Notes: generated by a model not told the origin, from the letters alone. Positions 43,848-52,373 are shown, counted from the stretch's first letter. The stretch is DNA of 64,000 nt from Bacteroidales bacterium UBA5429 (GCA_002427605.1 DIRT01000020.1:372-64371); one strand, 5' to 3'. Numbers and translations are program-made.

Positions 43848-46322
43848 TTATAATTTTTCAATATAAATAGTTTCAATTCGACTTCTAAAATCCCGGATAG
43901 ACTCATTGGGAAGCGGGAGTACGGAGGGAAGCACTTCCAACTCAATTTTGGATAAAAATCTTGGAATTCTGATACTTCTGTAAGTTGCACGTTCCGATCC
44001 TGTGATTAAAACAGGGATTACCGGAATCTGATGCTCCACACTTAGTATGGCAAAGGCTTCACGGAACTCCTTCAATTTCTTATCTTTACCACGCGTACCT
44101 TCAGGGAAAATAATCACATTTTTGCCTTGCTTTAACACTTTTGACATCTGCTGTAGAGATTTACGGATGTTGGTATTGACATCCATGATAATAATGTTAC
44201 TGCGAATAGCCAAAAAACGAGTTAATCGATTCCTGAAATGTTTGGCTTTGGCAAAAAAGAAGCTCTTTTTAGTAGTTTTCCATCTCAGTTTTGAAGTGAT
44301 AAACACACCATCAAAGGCACTTCTGTGGTTGCCGATGATGATGCAAGGGGAATCGGGAATATTTTCCAATCCTTTGGCACGGTATCTGTAAAAAATGTGA
44401 AATCCGATCCGTATAATGCGATCTAATATCCAGTGTAACGTACTTGATTTGGGCAAATGCAGCTCCTCTAGTTTGTGATCCAGAATCTCCTTCCAGGAAA
44501 TATTAGAATTTTGGGGAGCTGATGCGTGTTCCTCAAGATATTGCGTTAATTTATTGAGTGAAGAATACTCATCCAGTTGATTTTCAGGGATAAAAACGCC
44601 AAAAACGGTTTCGATATAAGCAATCAAAGCGACCCGATTGAGTGAATCCATCCCTAAGTCGAGCTCAAAATGGTCATCCCCATGAGCCGTTTTTTCACTC
44701 TCTTTTTCAATAAACTGTTTCAGTAATTGATATGTTTCGCTCCGATTTTCTTCTTTTTCTTCTCTTTTTTGATTAGAAATATTAGGGGGGAGGTAATTCA
44801 GTAGCAGGTGGCGCTGTATTTTGCCCAATCGGGTTCTGGGTAACTCCCGGGAAATGATGTGGAACTGTTTGATCTTTTTGTAGGACATAGCTCCTTTATT
44901 GAATTGAGCAAACTCCTCCCTCAAAAGAGCCTCAGCTGTTTGTCCGGTGTGTAATCGGACATAATCCATGTTGGGAACAACAAGAGCTTGCAGCATATCA
45001 TCCATAAGGATAACCGCTATCTCTTTGATTACTTTGGATTTTTCCAAAATCTCAAATTCCAACTCTACCGGATTGATATTTTTTCCATTGGAAGTAACCA
45101 GAATCTCCTTGATTCTTCCGGTTATTTTGAGTCCATTCTTGTCTAAGATGCCCAAATCTCCGGTATGAAGCCAACCATCCTTCAAAACTTCAGCAGTCTC
45201 TTCAGGACGATTATAATAACCCAACATAACATTGGGTCCTTTAACCAAAATCTCCCCTTCATCAGAAAAGGTAAGCTCTAATCCGTGTAGCAATTCTCCG
45301 GAGTACCCGATTTTATCCCGATTTGGACGAGTAAAGCTGATCATCGGTGCGCATTCTGTCATCCCATAACCTGTGAGGACGGAAAATCCTAAAGTTTTAT
45401 AAATTTGAGCCACTTCATCCGAAAGTGCAGCACCTCCGCAAACCAGATGTTCGATATATCCCCCCATTTTTTGATGCACTGCTTTGAATAATTTTTTGGA
45501 CAGAGTTCTGCTTCCAATAGCTCCTGCCAACTTGTACATCAATTTAGCAATAGTGGAACTGTTGATTTTGTTCATGATTCCCTTCGCCAGTGCTTCATAC
45601 AGTTTGGGAACCCCAACAATAAACACGATTTTTCCCTCCTTCAGGGTTTTCATAATCGATTCAGCATTCAGTCCTTCAGCGATATAGACAGTACCTCCTA
45701 CATACATCGGTGCAAGTAGCGTTCCGATAAAGGGAAAACTGTGATGCAATGGCAATAAAACCATCATATTGATGTCCGGTTTATAAATGGGGACATCTTC
45801 ACTTACCGCTCTGATATTGTAGAGTATATTTTGATAACTGAGCATCACTCCTTTAGGAGTTCCGGTTGTACCCGAAGTGTATATGATTGCTAACAGCTGA
45901 CGCTCATCTTTGATCGGAAAGATCGGAGTCTCTGTCGAAGAGGGATCCACTTCCGGGATATCTTCAGCTGAGTATATGCTGTATTCATAAGTGGTAACTG
46001 TGGAGAGTGCGTTGAATAAAGTTCCCCCCTTATTTTTTGAAATAAAAAAAATATCAGGCTTACAATCTTCAATAATAAAAGCAAGTTCCTTTTCGGTAGA
46101 GGTAATATCTACAGGGACTACCGCAGCGTCACAAAGAAGCGCTCCGTAAGTAGCGAAAAAATATTCGGGAGAATTATCGGCGAAAATGAGAACCTTTTTA
46201 GGTTGCACTCCATTTTTTCTAAAGTACTGACTATATTGATGTGCATTTTGTAAAACTTGAGTAAAGGAGTAGCTCCTGTTTTTGTACACAATCGCTTGTT
46301 TATCACTAGGTTGTATGAGCAT
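43848..46322 (-). CDS. Fusion: AMP-forming acyl ligase, acyl carrier and PlsC-type acyltransferase
   Basis: 824 residues from ATG 46322. AMP-binding domain (about 1-500) with YTSGTTGTPKGVML (near 145-158), GYGMTECAP, GWLHTGDLG and GRIKEILVTSNGKN; an acyl-carrier domain (about 520-600) with the phosphopantetheine Ser in the GMDSLNRV motif; a PlsC domain (about 625-820) with NHRSAFD (HX4D) and FPEGTRG. It probably activates fatty acids, loads them on its own carrier and acylates a lysophospholipid or glycerol phosphate. E. coli Aas joins similar domains in reverse order without the carrier. Followed by the OmpH-like gene. Confidence 0.85.
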   Translation of the reverse strand: MLIQPSDKQAIVYKNRSYSFTQVLQNAHQYSQYFRKNGVQPKKVLIFADNSPEYFFATYGALLCDAAVVPVDITSTEKELAFIIEDCKPDIFFISKNKGGTLFNALSTVTTYEYSIYSAEDIPEVDPSSTETPIFPIKDERQLLAIIYTSGTTGTPKGVMLSYQNILYNIRAVSEDVPIYKPDINMMVLLPLHHSFPFIGTLLAPMYVGGTVYIAEGLNAESIMKTLKEGKIVFIVGVPKLYEALAKGIMNKINSSTIAKLMYKLAGAIGSRTLSKKLFKAVHQKMGGYIEHLVCGGAALSDEVAQIYKTLGFSVLTGYGMTECAPMISFTRPNRDKIGYSGELLHGLELTFSDEGEILVKGPNVMLGYYNRPEETAEVLKDGWLHTGDLGILDKNGLKITGRIKEILVTSNGKNINPVELEFEILEKSKVIKEIAVILMDDMLQALVVPNMDYVRLHTGQTAEALLREEFAQFNKGAMSYKKIKQFHIISRELPRTRLGKIQRHLLLNYLPPNISNQKREEKEENRSETYQLLKQFIEKESEKTAHGDDHFELDLGMDSLNRVALIAYIETVFGVFIPENQLDEYSSLNKLTQYLEEHASAPQNSNISWKEILDHKLEELHLPKSSTLHWILDRIIRIGFHIFYRYRAKGLENIPDSPCIIIGNHRSAFDGVFITSKLRWKTTKKSFFFAKAKHFRNRLTRFLAIRSNIIIMDVNTNIRKSLQQMSKVLKQGKNVIIFPEGTRGKDKKLKEFREAFAILSVEHQIPVIPVLITGSERATYRSIRIPRFLSKIELEVLPSVLPLPNESIRDFRSRIETIYIEKL

Positions 46323-46332
46323 ATGAAATAAA

Positions 46333-46363
46333 AAAAGTTCGTGGCAAAGATACACGAACTTTT
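46333..46363 (-). terminator. Terminator hairpin whose loop is a promoter -7 box
   Basis: Stem AAAAGTTCGTG (46333-46343) and CACGAACTTTT (46353-46363) with a 9-nt loop that contains TATCTTTG on the minus strand. It terminates transcription from the FadL-like gene (stop at 46386) and at the same position starts the ligase fusion gene. Confidence 0.7.
46345..46352 (-). promoter_or_regulatory. -7 box of the ligase fusion gene
   Basis: CAAAGATA (TATCTTTG on the minus strand), 22 bp before ATG 46322, exactly in the loop of the hairpin at 46333-46363. Confidence 0.55.
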
Positions 46364-46385
46364 TGAAATAGATTAATATATTATG

Positions 46386-47840
46386 TTACAGTTTCCATCC
46401 GATTGTTCCGACAATAGATTGAGATTTAAATTGTTGCTCTACCGGATTTACAAATTCGTGGTTATATAACCAGTATTTTTGTGATTGGTTACTAATAACG
46501 AAAGCAAAGTCAGCAAAAAAGACTTTCCCTCTAAATCCTACTCCTATGGATCCGGTGGTAAAAGAACCATCATTGATGTTGTTTTTGTAGGGCGATGAAG
46601 TGTATGAAAATCCACCGCGAACCAGGAAGTTTTCTACCAAATAAACCTCTGCTCCCAAGCGAATTGAGTGTGTTCCTTGATAGCTCTCTCTGATATTTTT
46701 ATTTTCTTCTTTAAAAGTATAACTGTTTGAGCCCCAGCTACCCATTTCCATAGTGGAGTAATCAGTGTACTCATATTCGGCACTAATAAAACCTCTGCTT
46801 AGGATTAAAAATGCCAGGTTACCCATGTAACGCATGGGGGTAATCAGTTGGTAGTTATAGTCATTGGTATAGTTGACAACAACATTGGAAGTATCCAGTA
46901 TAGCAACCATCTCTCTTTCCAAAACATCGTGAATGTTTTTGTACAAGGTTGGGGTGTGAATGGCTGCTCCAACTCTTAAAAATGAAACAGGCTGGTAAAG
47001 TAATCCCAATTTTAAATTAACTCCGGTTGAGCTGACATCGAGGCGGTCATTAACGTAGAAAGACTGAATCTGGTCTGCTACATTGAGATCGTCACTTTCT
47101 TTGTATTTTCTTTCTTCGAGATAGGATAAAAATGGAACCCCTAAAGTGGCACCCAAATACAACTTATCATCATAGTTACCTCCAAAAGAAAAGCTCAACT
47201 CATTGACCCTTCCACTGGTATATACTGTGCTGCTTTGAAGAAAATCTTTGCCTGCATGAGGTGCAATATATTCGGTATTATCCGCTGTGTTATGAACAGG
47301 ATCAATCAAATATGCCTGATATGCAAAGTATTGTTCCCTAGGGAAATTATCATATAATAATCCATTGGCACGCGACGCAAAATCTAGAGCCATAGTACTT
47401 CCGTTGCTTCTTCCTTCAATGGAGAACTTGTTGCCAAAATTCATGATTTGGTTAAACCCAATCCCAAATTGAGTTCTTTTCCATTTGCTCTCTCCGGGAT
47501 TTTTGATGGAGAATACAGCACCGAAGTGTGAAAAATTACTCTTAAAAAGAGTTGAAGGGGTGTACTCTTCATTATATCTACTGTCTGAGCGGTAGATTGA
47601 GAAAGAGAGTGGCGTAAAAGAGATTTCATTCTTTTTAAATAAACCAATGGAAGCAGGGTTGGTACTCAATGCAGAGAAATCAGCTCCAACAGCACCAAAT
47701 GCACCACCGGCACCTAAAAAACGAGCTGTTCCACCCCATCTGTATTGCGAAAACCGTAAGGCATCTACTTCGTTTTGCCCAAATGTGTACGAAGTGAGTA
47801 GCCCTATCGATAAAATGATTAATAGTTGTTTAATTTTCAT
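46386..47840 (-). CDS. FadL/OmpP1 family outer-membrane transport protein
   Basis: 484 residues. Signal peptide 1-21 (YTFGQ). The FadL-type N-terminus is clear: LGAGGAFGAVGADFSALSTNPASIGLF. The remainder is a beta-barrel with alternating hydrophobic strands to the terminal residue pattern (SIVGTIGWKL). Long-chain hydrophobic compounds are the usual substrates. Its position just upstream of the acyl ligase/acyltransferase fusion fits uptake followed by use of fatty acids. Confidence 0.82.
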   Translation of the reverse strand: MKIKQLLIILSIGLLTSYTFGQNEVDALRFSQYRWGGTARFLGAGGAFGAVGADFSALSTNPASIGLFKKNEISFTPLSFSIYRSDSRYNEEYTPSTLFKSNFSHFGAVFSIKNPGESKWKRTQFGIGFNQIMNFGNKFSIEGRSNGSTMALDFASRANGLLYDNFPREQYFAYQAYLIDPVHNTADNTEYIAPHAGKDFLQSSTVYTSGRVNELSFSFGGNYDDKLYLGATLGVPFLSYLEERKYKESDDLNVADQIQSFYVNDRLDVSSTGVNLKLGLLYQPVSFLRVGAAIHTPTLYKNIHDVLEREMVAILDTSNVVVNYTNDYNYQLITPMRYMGNLAFLILSRGFISAEYEYTDYSTMEMGSWGSNSYTFKEENKNIRESYQGTHSIRLGAEVYLVENFLVRGGFSYTSSPYKNNINDGSFTTGSIGVGFRGKVFFADFAFVISNQSQKYWLYNHEFVNPVEQQFKSQSIVGTIGWKL

Positions 47841-47874
47841 GATTTGTTATGCTAATAGTTTTTTAAATATTGTA

Positions 47875-49542
47875 TTATCTGCGAGAACCTGAAGAACTTC
47901 CTCTGCTACTGCTACCGGATGAACTAGAACTACCTCTACTGCTGCTTGAAGTACCGGAACTACTTCTACTGCTACTACTGCTGCTGTTATTATAACTCCT
48001 GTTGGATGAGGATGAAGAGCGGTTGTTATAGGAAGGGGTAGAACTACTACTACTGTTTGAGCTTCGTGGAGTATAGTTTTGTCTGTTATTGTTTTGTTGT
48101 CTATTCTGTGGAGTATAGTTTTGTCTATTATCTTGTCTGTTTTGTGGAGTGTAGTTTTGTCTATTGTCTTGTCTGTTTTGCGGAGTATAATTCTGTCTAG
48201 TATTGTTTTGTTGTCTGTTTTGTGGTGTATAGTTCTGTCTGTTATTATTTTGTTGTCTTTGCGGAGTGTAGTTCTGTCTGTTATTGTTTTGTTGTCTATT
48301 CTGTGGAGTATAGTTTTGTTTATTATCTTGTCTGTTTTGTGGTGTGTAGTTTTGTCTGGTATTATTTTGTTGTCTTTGCGGAGTATAATTCTGTCTGCTA
48401 TTTTCCGGTTGTCTGTTTTGCGGATTATAGTTTTGTCTATTATCTTGTCTATTTTGCGGAGTATAGTTTTGTCTCGAGTTATCTTGTTGTCTATTTTCCG
48501 GAGTAAAGTTTTGTCTTGTACTTTGTTGGTTATTTTGTTGAGTATCAGGTACTCTTTGTTGAGTAGCGGGTTGTCTTTGTTGAGCCGGAGTAGTTACTCC
48601 TGTAGCGGGTTGTTTGCCATCCGGAACCCGGGTTTGAGCTTGACTTTGAGGAGTAGCAGAAGCAGTTGGAGTTGTACGACCAGTCACTCCTTCACTCAAA
48701 GAGTTGTAACTTTGATTAAATGAGGGAGGAGTAACAGAACGGGAAACAGATTTTCCTCCTCCATTATCTGCTAATTCACCTGGTTTGGGTCTGGTTCCGC
48801 CGGTACCCGCAGAAGGACCGACATTGTTTCGGTGACCGTAGAAATAGGTGTGATTATTGTCGTAGCTATTGTGGTAGTAATTAGCATAGTAGCCATCATA
48901 ATACCCATTGATATATCCGTTCCAGTAGCCATAGTCATATCCGCTCCAATAACCATATCTTCCCGGCCAATGATAGCCCCAGCCATAAGTGAATCCGTAA
49001 GAATAATAACCAAATCCATAGTAGTAAGGTCTGTAGTAAAAGGTAGGCCACCACCAGCTGTATCCTAAATAAATGCTGGTTCCCCAATGGTATGGGTAGT
49101 AGTCATAATAGTAAAGATTGGTGAAGTAAGGATCATAATAGCCCCATCCGCAATGATAATGAGTGTGGAATCGTCTTATACGTGAAGTGTAATAATAGTC
49201 ATAGAAGTCACAGCAGTCATCATCGTCGTAATAGTAATAGTTGTTGATGTAGGTATTCCCATTATCATCAGAATAGCTGTATTGTTCATAATTCTCATCA
49301 TAATAGCCCTCATCGTAGTACCCTTGATTATCATATCCTGATTGATAGTTCCCCTGGTTATAGTTTTGAGAATAATTCGGTTGACTGCTTTGCGCAGGTT
49401 GAGGTTGGGGTTTGGGTTGGGGTTGATATTGTGCATGAGTCGAAGGTGCATACACATCATCATAATAAACAGTTGTTCCAATTGCACAAGAGGAGGCAAG
49501 CAGAGCAACTATGACCATTGAAAAGAGGACTCTTGTTTTCAT
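47875..49542 (-). CDS. Low-complexity lipoprotein: Tyr-rich region plus Gln/Asn repeats and Ser tail
   Basis: 555 residues. Signal peptide with lipobox LASSC (Cys19). After a Pro/Gln linker, residues about 65-255 are extremely Tyr/Gly/Trp/Asp-rich. Residues about 265-335 are Thr/Pro/Gln-rich. Then 12 copies of a 12-14-residue unit of the type RQNYTPQNRQ (48063-48515). The last 55 residues are mainly Ser/Arg/Gly. The composition is that of an adhesive or prion-like surface protein. No enzyme motif is seen. It has its own promoter at 49602. Confidence 0.8.
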   Translation of the reverse strand: MKTRVLFSMVIVALLASSCAIGTTVYYDDVYAPSTHAQYQPQPKPQPQPAQSSQPNYSQNYNQGNYQSGYDNQGYYDEGYYDENYEQYSYSDDNGNTYINNYYYYDDDDCCDFYDYYYTSRIRRFHTHYHCGWGYYDPYFTNLYYYDYYPYHWGTSIYLGYSWWWPTFYYRPYYYGFGYYSYGFTYGWGYHWPGRYGYWSGYDYGYWNGYINGYYDGYYANYYHNSYDNNHTYFYGHRNNVGPSAGTGGTRPKPGELADNGGGKSVSRSVTPPSFNQSYNSLSEGVTGRTTPTASATPQSQAQTRVPDGKQPATGVTTPAQQRQPATQQRVPDTQQNNQQSTRQNFTPENRQQDNSRQNYTPQNRQDNRQNYNPQNRQPENSRQNYTPQRQQNNTRQNYTPQNRQDNKQNYTPQNRQQNNNRQNYTPQRQQNNNRQNYTPQNRQQNNTRQNYTPQNRQDNRQNYTPQNRQDNRQNYTPQNRQQNNNRQNYTPRSSNSSSSSTPSYNNRSSSSSNRSYNNSSSSSSRSSSGTSSSSRGSSSSSGSSSRGSSSGSRR

Positions 49543-49577
49543 ATCTTTATTTTTTTTTTAATTCCATTGTTTTTTAG

Positions 49578-49609
49578 TACCTTTGCCACTTATTTAGACT
49601 ACAAAGATA
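49578..49609. promoter_or_regulatory. Crossing divergent promoters: proS and repeat lipoprotein
   Basis: Plus TACCTTTG at 49578-49585 (start near 49592; proS ATG 49638). Minus CAAAGATA at 49602-49609 (start near 49595; ATG 49542). Each promoter lies in the region transcribed by the other, so interference is possible. Confidence 0.5.
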
Positions 49610-49637
49610 TCATAAAGTTTAATATAAACGTTTCGAG

Positions 49638-51107
49638 ATGGCAAAAAGTATTACTTCCAGAGAAAAAGACTACTCACAATGGTATATTGACATTGTAAAA
49701 AATGCGGAACTAGCTGAAAACTCGGCAGTTAGAGGATGTATGGTAATCAAACCCTATGGCTACGCCATTTGGGAAAAGATGAGAGATACATTGGATAAAA
49801 TGTTTAAAGAAACCGGACACGTCAATGCATATTTTCCCCTTTTTATTCCGAAATCTTTCTTTTCAAGAGAGGCGGACCACGTGGAAGGGTTTGCAAAAGA
49901 GTGTGCAGTGGTAACTCATTATCGTTTGAAAAATGATGAAGGCGGAGGAGTAGTTGTGGACCCCGATGCCAAATTGGAGGAAGAGTTGATTGTTCGTCCT
50001 ACTTCGGAAACCATTATCTGGGACACCTACCGTAATTGGATTCAATCCTACCGCGATCTGCCTATTTTGTGTAACCAATGGGCTAACGTTGTTCGCTGGG
50101 AGATGAGAACCCGCTTGTTTTTGAGAACTGCTGAGTTTTTATGGCAAGAGGGACACACAGCGCACGCTACCGAGCAGGAAGCAGTTGAAGAAACACGTCA
50201 AATGTTGGAGGTGTATGCAGAATTTGCAGAAAAAACAATGGCGATGCCGGTGGTTAAAGGGGTAAAATCTGCAAGTGAAAGATTTGCCGGTGCGTTGGAT
50301 ACGTACTGCATTGAAGCGATGATGCAGGATGGAAAAGCATTGCAAGCAGGAACTTCCCACTTCTTAGGTCAAAATTTTGCCAAAGCATTTGATGTGAAGT
50401 TTTTAAATAAGGAAAATCAATTAGAATATGTGTGGGCAACCTCATGGGGTGTTTCCACTCGTTTGATTGGAGCGCTCATCATGTCGCACTCCGACGACAA
50501 TGGGTTGGTGCTTCCTCCCAAATTGGCTCCTCTCCAAGTGGTGATTATTCCTATTTACAGACAAAAAGAGCAATTGGATACCATCACTGAAAAGGTGAAA
50601 CCTTTGATGGCTCAACTGAAAAAAAGAGGCATCACCGTGAAATATGACGATGATGATTCTCAAAGATCAGGCTGGAAATTCAATGAGTACGAAATGAAGG
50701 GAGTTCCTGTCAGAGTGGCTATCGGTCCCCGAGACCTTGAAAATAATCAGGCGGAAATTGCCCGCAGAGATACCCTCGAAAAAACAACCGTTCCTTTTGA
50801 TGGATTGGATCAATATATTGAGAACCTGTTGGATGAAATTCAGGAAAATATCTATCAAAAAGCGTTGAAGTTCAGAGAAGAAACAACCCACCGTGCCGAT
50901 ACCTGGGAAGAGTTTGAAGCCTACCTGGATCAGGGAGGATTTGTATCAGCGCATTGGGATGGAACTCCTGAAACGGAAGAGTTGATCAAAGAAAAAACCA
51001 AAGCAACCATCCGTTGTATTCCTTTGAACAACCCACAAGAAGAAGGAACCTGTATTTTAACCGGCAAACCATCGAAAGAGAGAGTTCTGTTCGCAAGAGC
51101 CTACTAG
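49638..51107 (+). CDS. proS: Prolyl-tRNA synthetase, archaeal/eukaryal type
   Basis: 489 residues. Class II motifs: the N-terminal SREKDYSQWYIDIVKNAELAE, GCMVIKPYGYAIWEKM, motif 2 READHVEGFAKE and VRPTSETIIW, then FLWQEGHTAHATEQEA and the HFLGQNFAKAF active-site region. No INS editing domain is inserted, unlike the E. coli type. The Pro-specific C-terminal domain with zinc-like Cys (EEGTCILTGKPS) is present. It stands alone. Confidence 0.96.
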   Translation: MAKSITSREKDYSQWYIDIVKNAELAENSAVRGCMVIKPYGYAIWEKMRDTLDKMFKETGHVNAYFPLFIPKSFFSREADHVEGFAKECAVVTHYRLKNDEGGGVVVDPDAKLEEELIVRPTSETIIWDTYRNWIQSYRDLPILCNQWANVVRWEMRTRLFLRTAEFLWQEGHTAHATEQEAVEETRQMLEVYAEFAEKTMAMPVVKGVKSASERFAGALDTYCIEAMMQDGKALQAGTSHFLGQNFAKAFDVKFLNKENQLEYVWATSWGVSTRLIGALIMSHSDDNGLVLPPKLAPLQVVIIPIYRQKEQLDTITEKVKPLMAQLKKRGITVKYDDDDSQRSGWKFNEYEMKGVPVRVAIGPRDLENNQAEIARRDTLEKTTVPFDGLDQYIENLLDEIQENIYQKALKFREETTHRADTWEEFEAYLDQGGFVSAHWDGTPETEELIKEKTKATIRCIPLNNPQEEGTCILTGKPSKERVLFARAY

Positions 51108-51369
51108 GCAATTACGAATTACGGGTAAAACACAATAAATCAAGATTATAGCATTGTTGTAGAGACAGGGCATGCTCTGTCTCAAAACTTCAGATTTATT
51201 TAGAATATCGTGTAAATTGCATTGTATCAATAAAATATAATTTGCTGTAGAGACGTTGCATGCAACGTCTCTACGAATACGGCATTGTATTTATTTGTAT
51301 ATCAATATGTTATAATTTTAATAACGTAATTCGTAATTCCTAATTAATTCCGCCTTCCGCCTTCCGCCT
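51108..51369. repeat. Composite repeat island between proS and ruvC
   Basis: Begins at the proS stop with ATTACGA units (51112-51124). Then palindrome 51159-51184 (AGGGCATGCTCT core, one mismatch), a stretch like 18861-18895, palindrome 51247-51274 (perfect 28 bp), three CGTAATT-type units (51325-51345) and three exact TTCCGCC units (51348-51368). The ruvC stop codon begins at 51372 and shares bases with the array end. Confidence 0.85.
51247..51274. repeat. 28-bp perfect GTAG-foot palindrome
   Basis: Arms GTAGAGAC and GTCTCTAC around the core GTTGCATGCAAC. Left flank matches the one at 18861-18895, but the core differs on both sides from GCAATGCATTGC there. Confidence 0.9.
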
Positions 51370-51912
51370 TCACTTGTTGATTCTGTCTTGGTTTTTCGCA
51401 ATAAAACTTTCCCAGCCGGAATATCTTTCTGTGGTGGTGGTGATTCGGTTTTGAAAATGATGACAAACCGCGACTGCGAGGGCATCCGTTGCGTCGTGGG
51501 AGGCGACAGAAGCGTGGAGCAGGTTCATGTTTTTGAGCATGGCAGCGACCTGCACTTTCGACGCACTTCCTTTGCCTGTGATCGATTGCTTGATTTTTCT
51601 GGGAGAGTACTCAAAGACTGCCAAATTGCGCGATAGTGCGGCGGCAATCACAACACCTTGAGCACGACCAAGTTTGAGCATCGACTGGGGATTTTTCCCG
51701 TAAAAAGGATCCTCAATGGCTAATATTGTGGGATGATACTGATCAATAATCTCGATAATCTTTTGGAAAATGCGCTTTAGTTTGGTGTGGTGGTCGGGCA
51801 GCTTGTTCAACCGCTCAATGCCTATTGTCAAAGGAGAAATTTGACTGTTTTGAACCTGAATTACCGAAAAACCCATAATGGTTGTCCCCGGGTCAACACC
51901 TAAAATAATCAT
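51370..51912 (-). CDS. ruvC: Holliday junction resolvase RuvC
   Basis: 180 residues from ATG 51912 (MIILGVDPGTTIMGFSVI). Acidic active-site residues: D7 in GVDPGTT, E in IEDPFYGKN, and the C-terminal SHDATDALAVAVCH. Cleaves four-way junctions made by RuvAB. The ATG overlaps the protease stop (ATGA). Its stop codon is fused to a heptad array. Confidence 0.96.
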   Translation of the reverse strand: MIILGVDPGTTIMGFSVIQVQNSQISPLTIGIERLNKLPDHHTKLKRIFQKIIEIIDQYHPTILAIEDPFYGKNPQSMLKLGRAQGVVIAAALSRNLAVFEYSPRKIKQSITGKGSASKVQVAAMLKNMNLLHASVASHDATDALAVAVCHHFQNRITTTTERYSGWESFIAKNQDRINK

Positions 51913-52343
51913 AACCAAAAATTGAGTTTGAGGGTTTTAAAATTAATGGTAGCCTGATGTTGGACAAAGAAATCACTCCCTAAAATGCCTTGCATTGAGG
52001 GTAGTTTTAAACTTTTGTACGCCTGGTTGACATGAGACATATCCAATAAAACGAGTTGCATCTCCGGAATCAGGGCTTTCCCAATTTTTAAATCGGTGAG
52101 CGTTGTGATATTGGTTTCAAAAGAGGAGGAAGTAATGCTGATATTATCAGCCTCATTCTCTACAATTGACGCATCGGAATCATGTTGGGTGAAAAAATCA
52201 TGATCAAAACAGGTCCGCGAAGCACCGGTATCCACGATGAGGTGAATCGTTTTGTTTTTCCATCTTCCTTTCACTGCAATATGAAAGCTATGTTGCTCTA
52301 ATTCATAAAGATGAAGTTTAACACTATGTCTTTTCTTATTCAT
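51909..52343 (-). CDS. Retropepsin-like aspartic protease
   Basis: 144 residues from ATG 52343 (MNKKRHSV). The catalytic VDTGASRTCFD motif is near 45-55 and a hydrophobic-Gly stretch GILGSDFF near 120, as in gag-pol-like or clan AA proteases (PerP/DDI1 type). No signal peptide, so cytoplasmic. Likely works as a dimer, as known for the family. Target unknown. Coupled to ruvC. Confidence 0.8.
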   Translation of the reverse strand: MNKKRHSVKLHLYELEQHSFHIAVKGRWKNKTIHLIVDTGASRTCFDHDFFTQHDSDASIVENEADNISITSSSFETNITTLTDLKIGKALIPEMQLVLLDMSHVNQAYKSLKLPSMQGILGSDFFVQHQATINFKTLKLNFWL

Positions 52344-52373
52344 AAGCTCAACTATTCCGATTTGATTGAACCG

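Noticed and set aside
48063..48515. Regularly spaced repeats that could suggest a CRISPR array
   Set aside because: They are the in-frame 12-14-codon repeats of the lipoprotein gene; unit length changes by whole codons and there are no unique spacers.
48079..48723. Long plus-strand frame (V-L-L-S-I-L-W type repeats) opposite the lipoprotein gene
   Set aside because: Antisense of the Gln/Asn/Ser repeats; codon bias and the minus-strand signal peptide and promoter show the minus gene is real.
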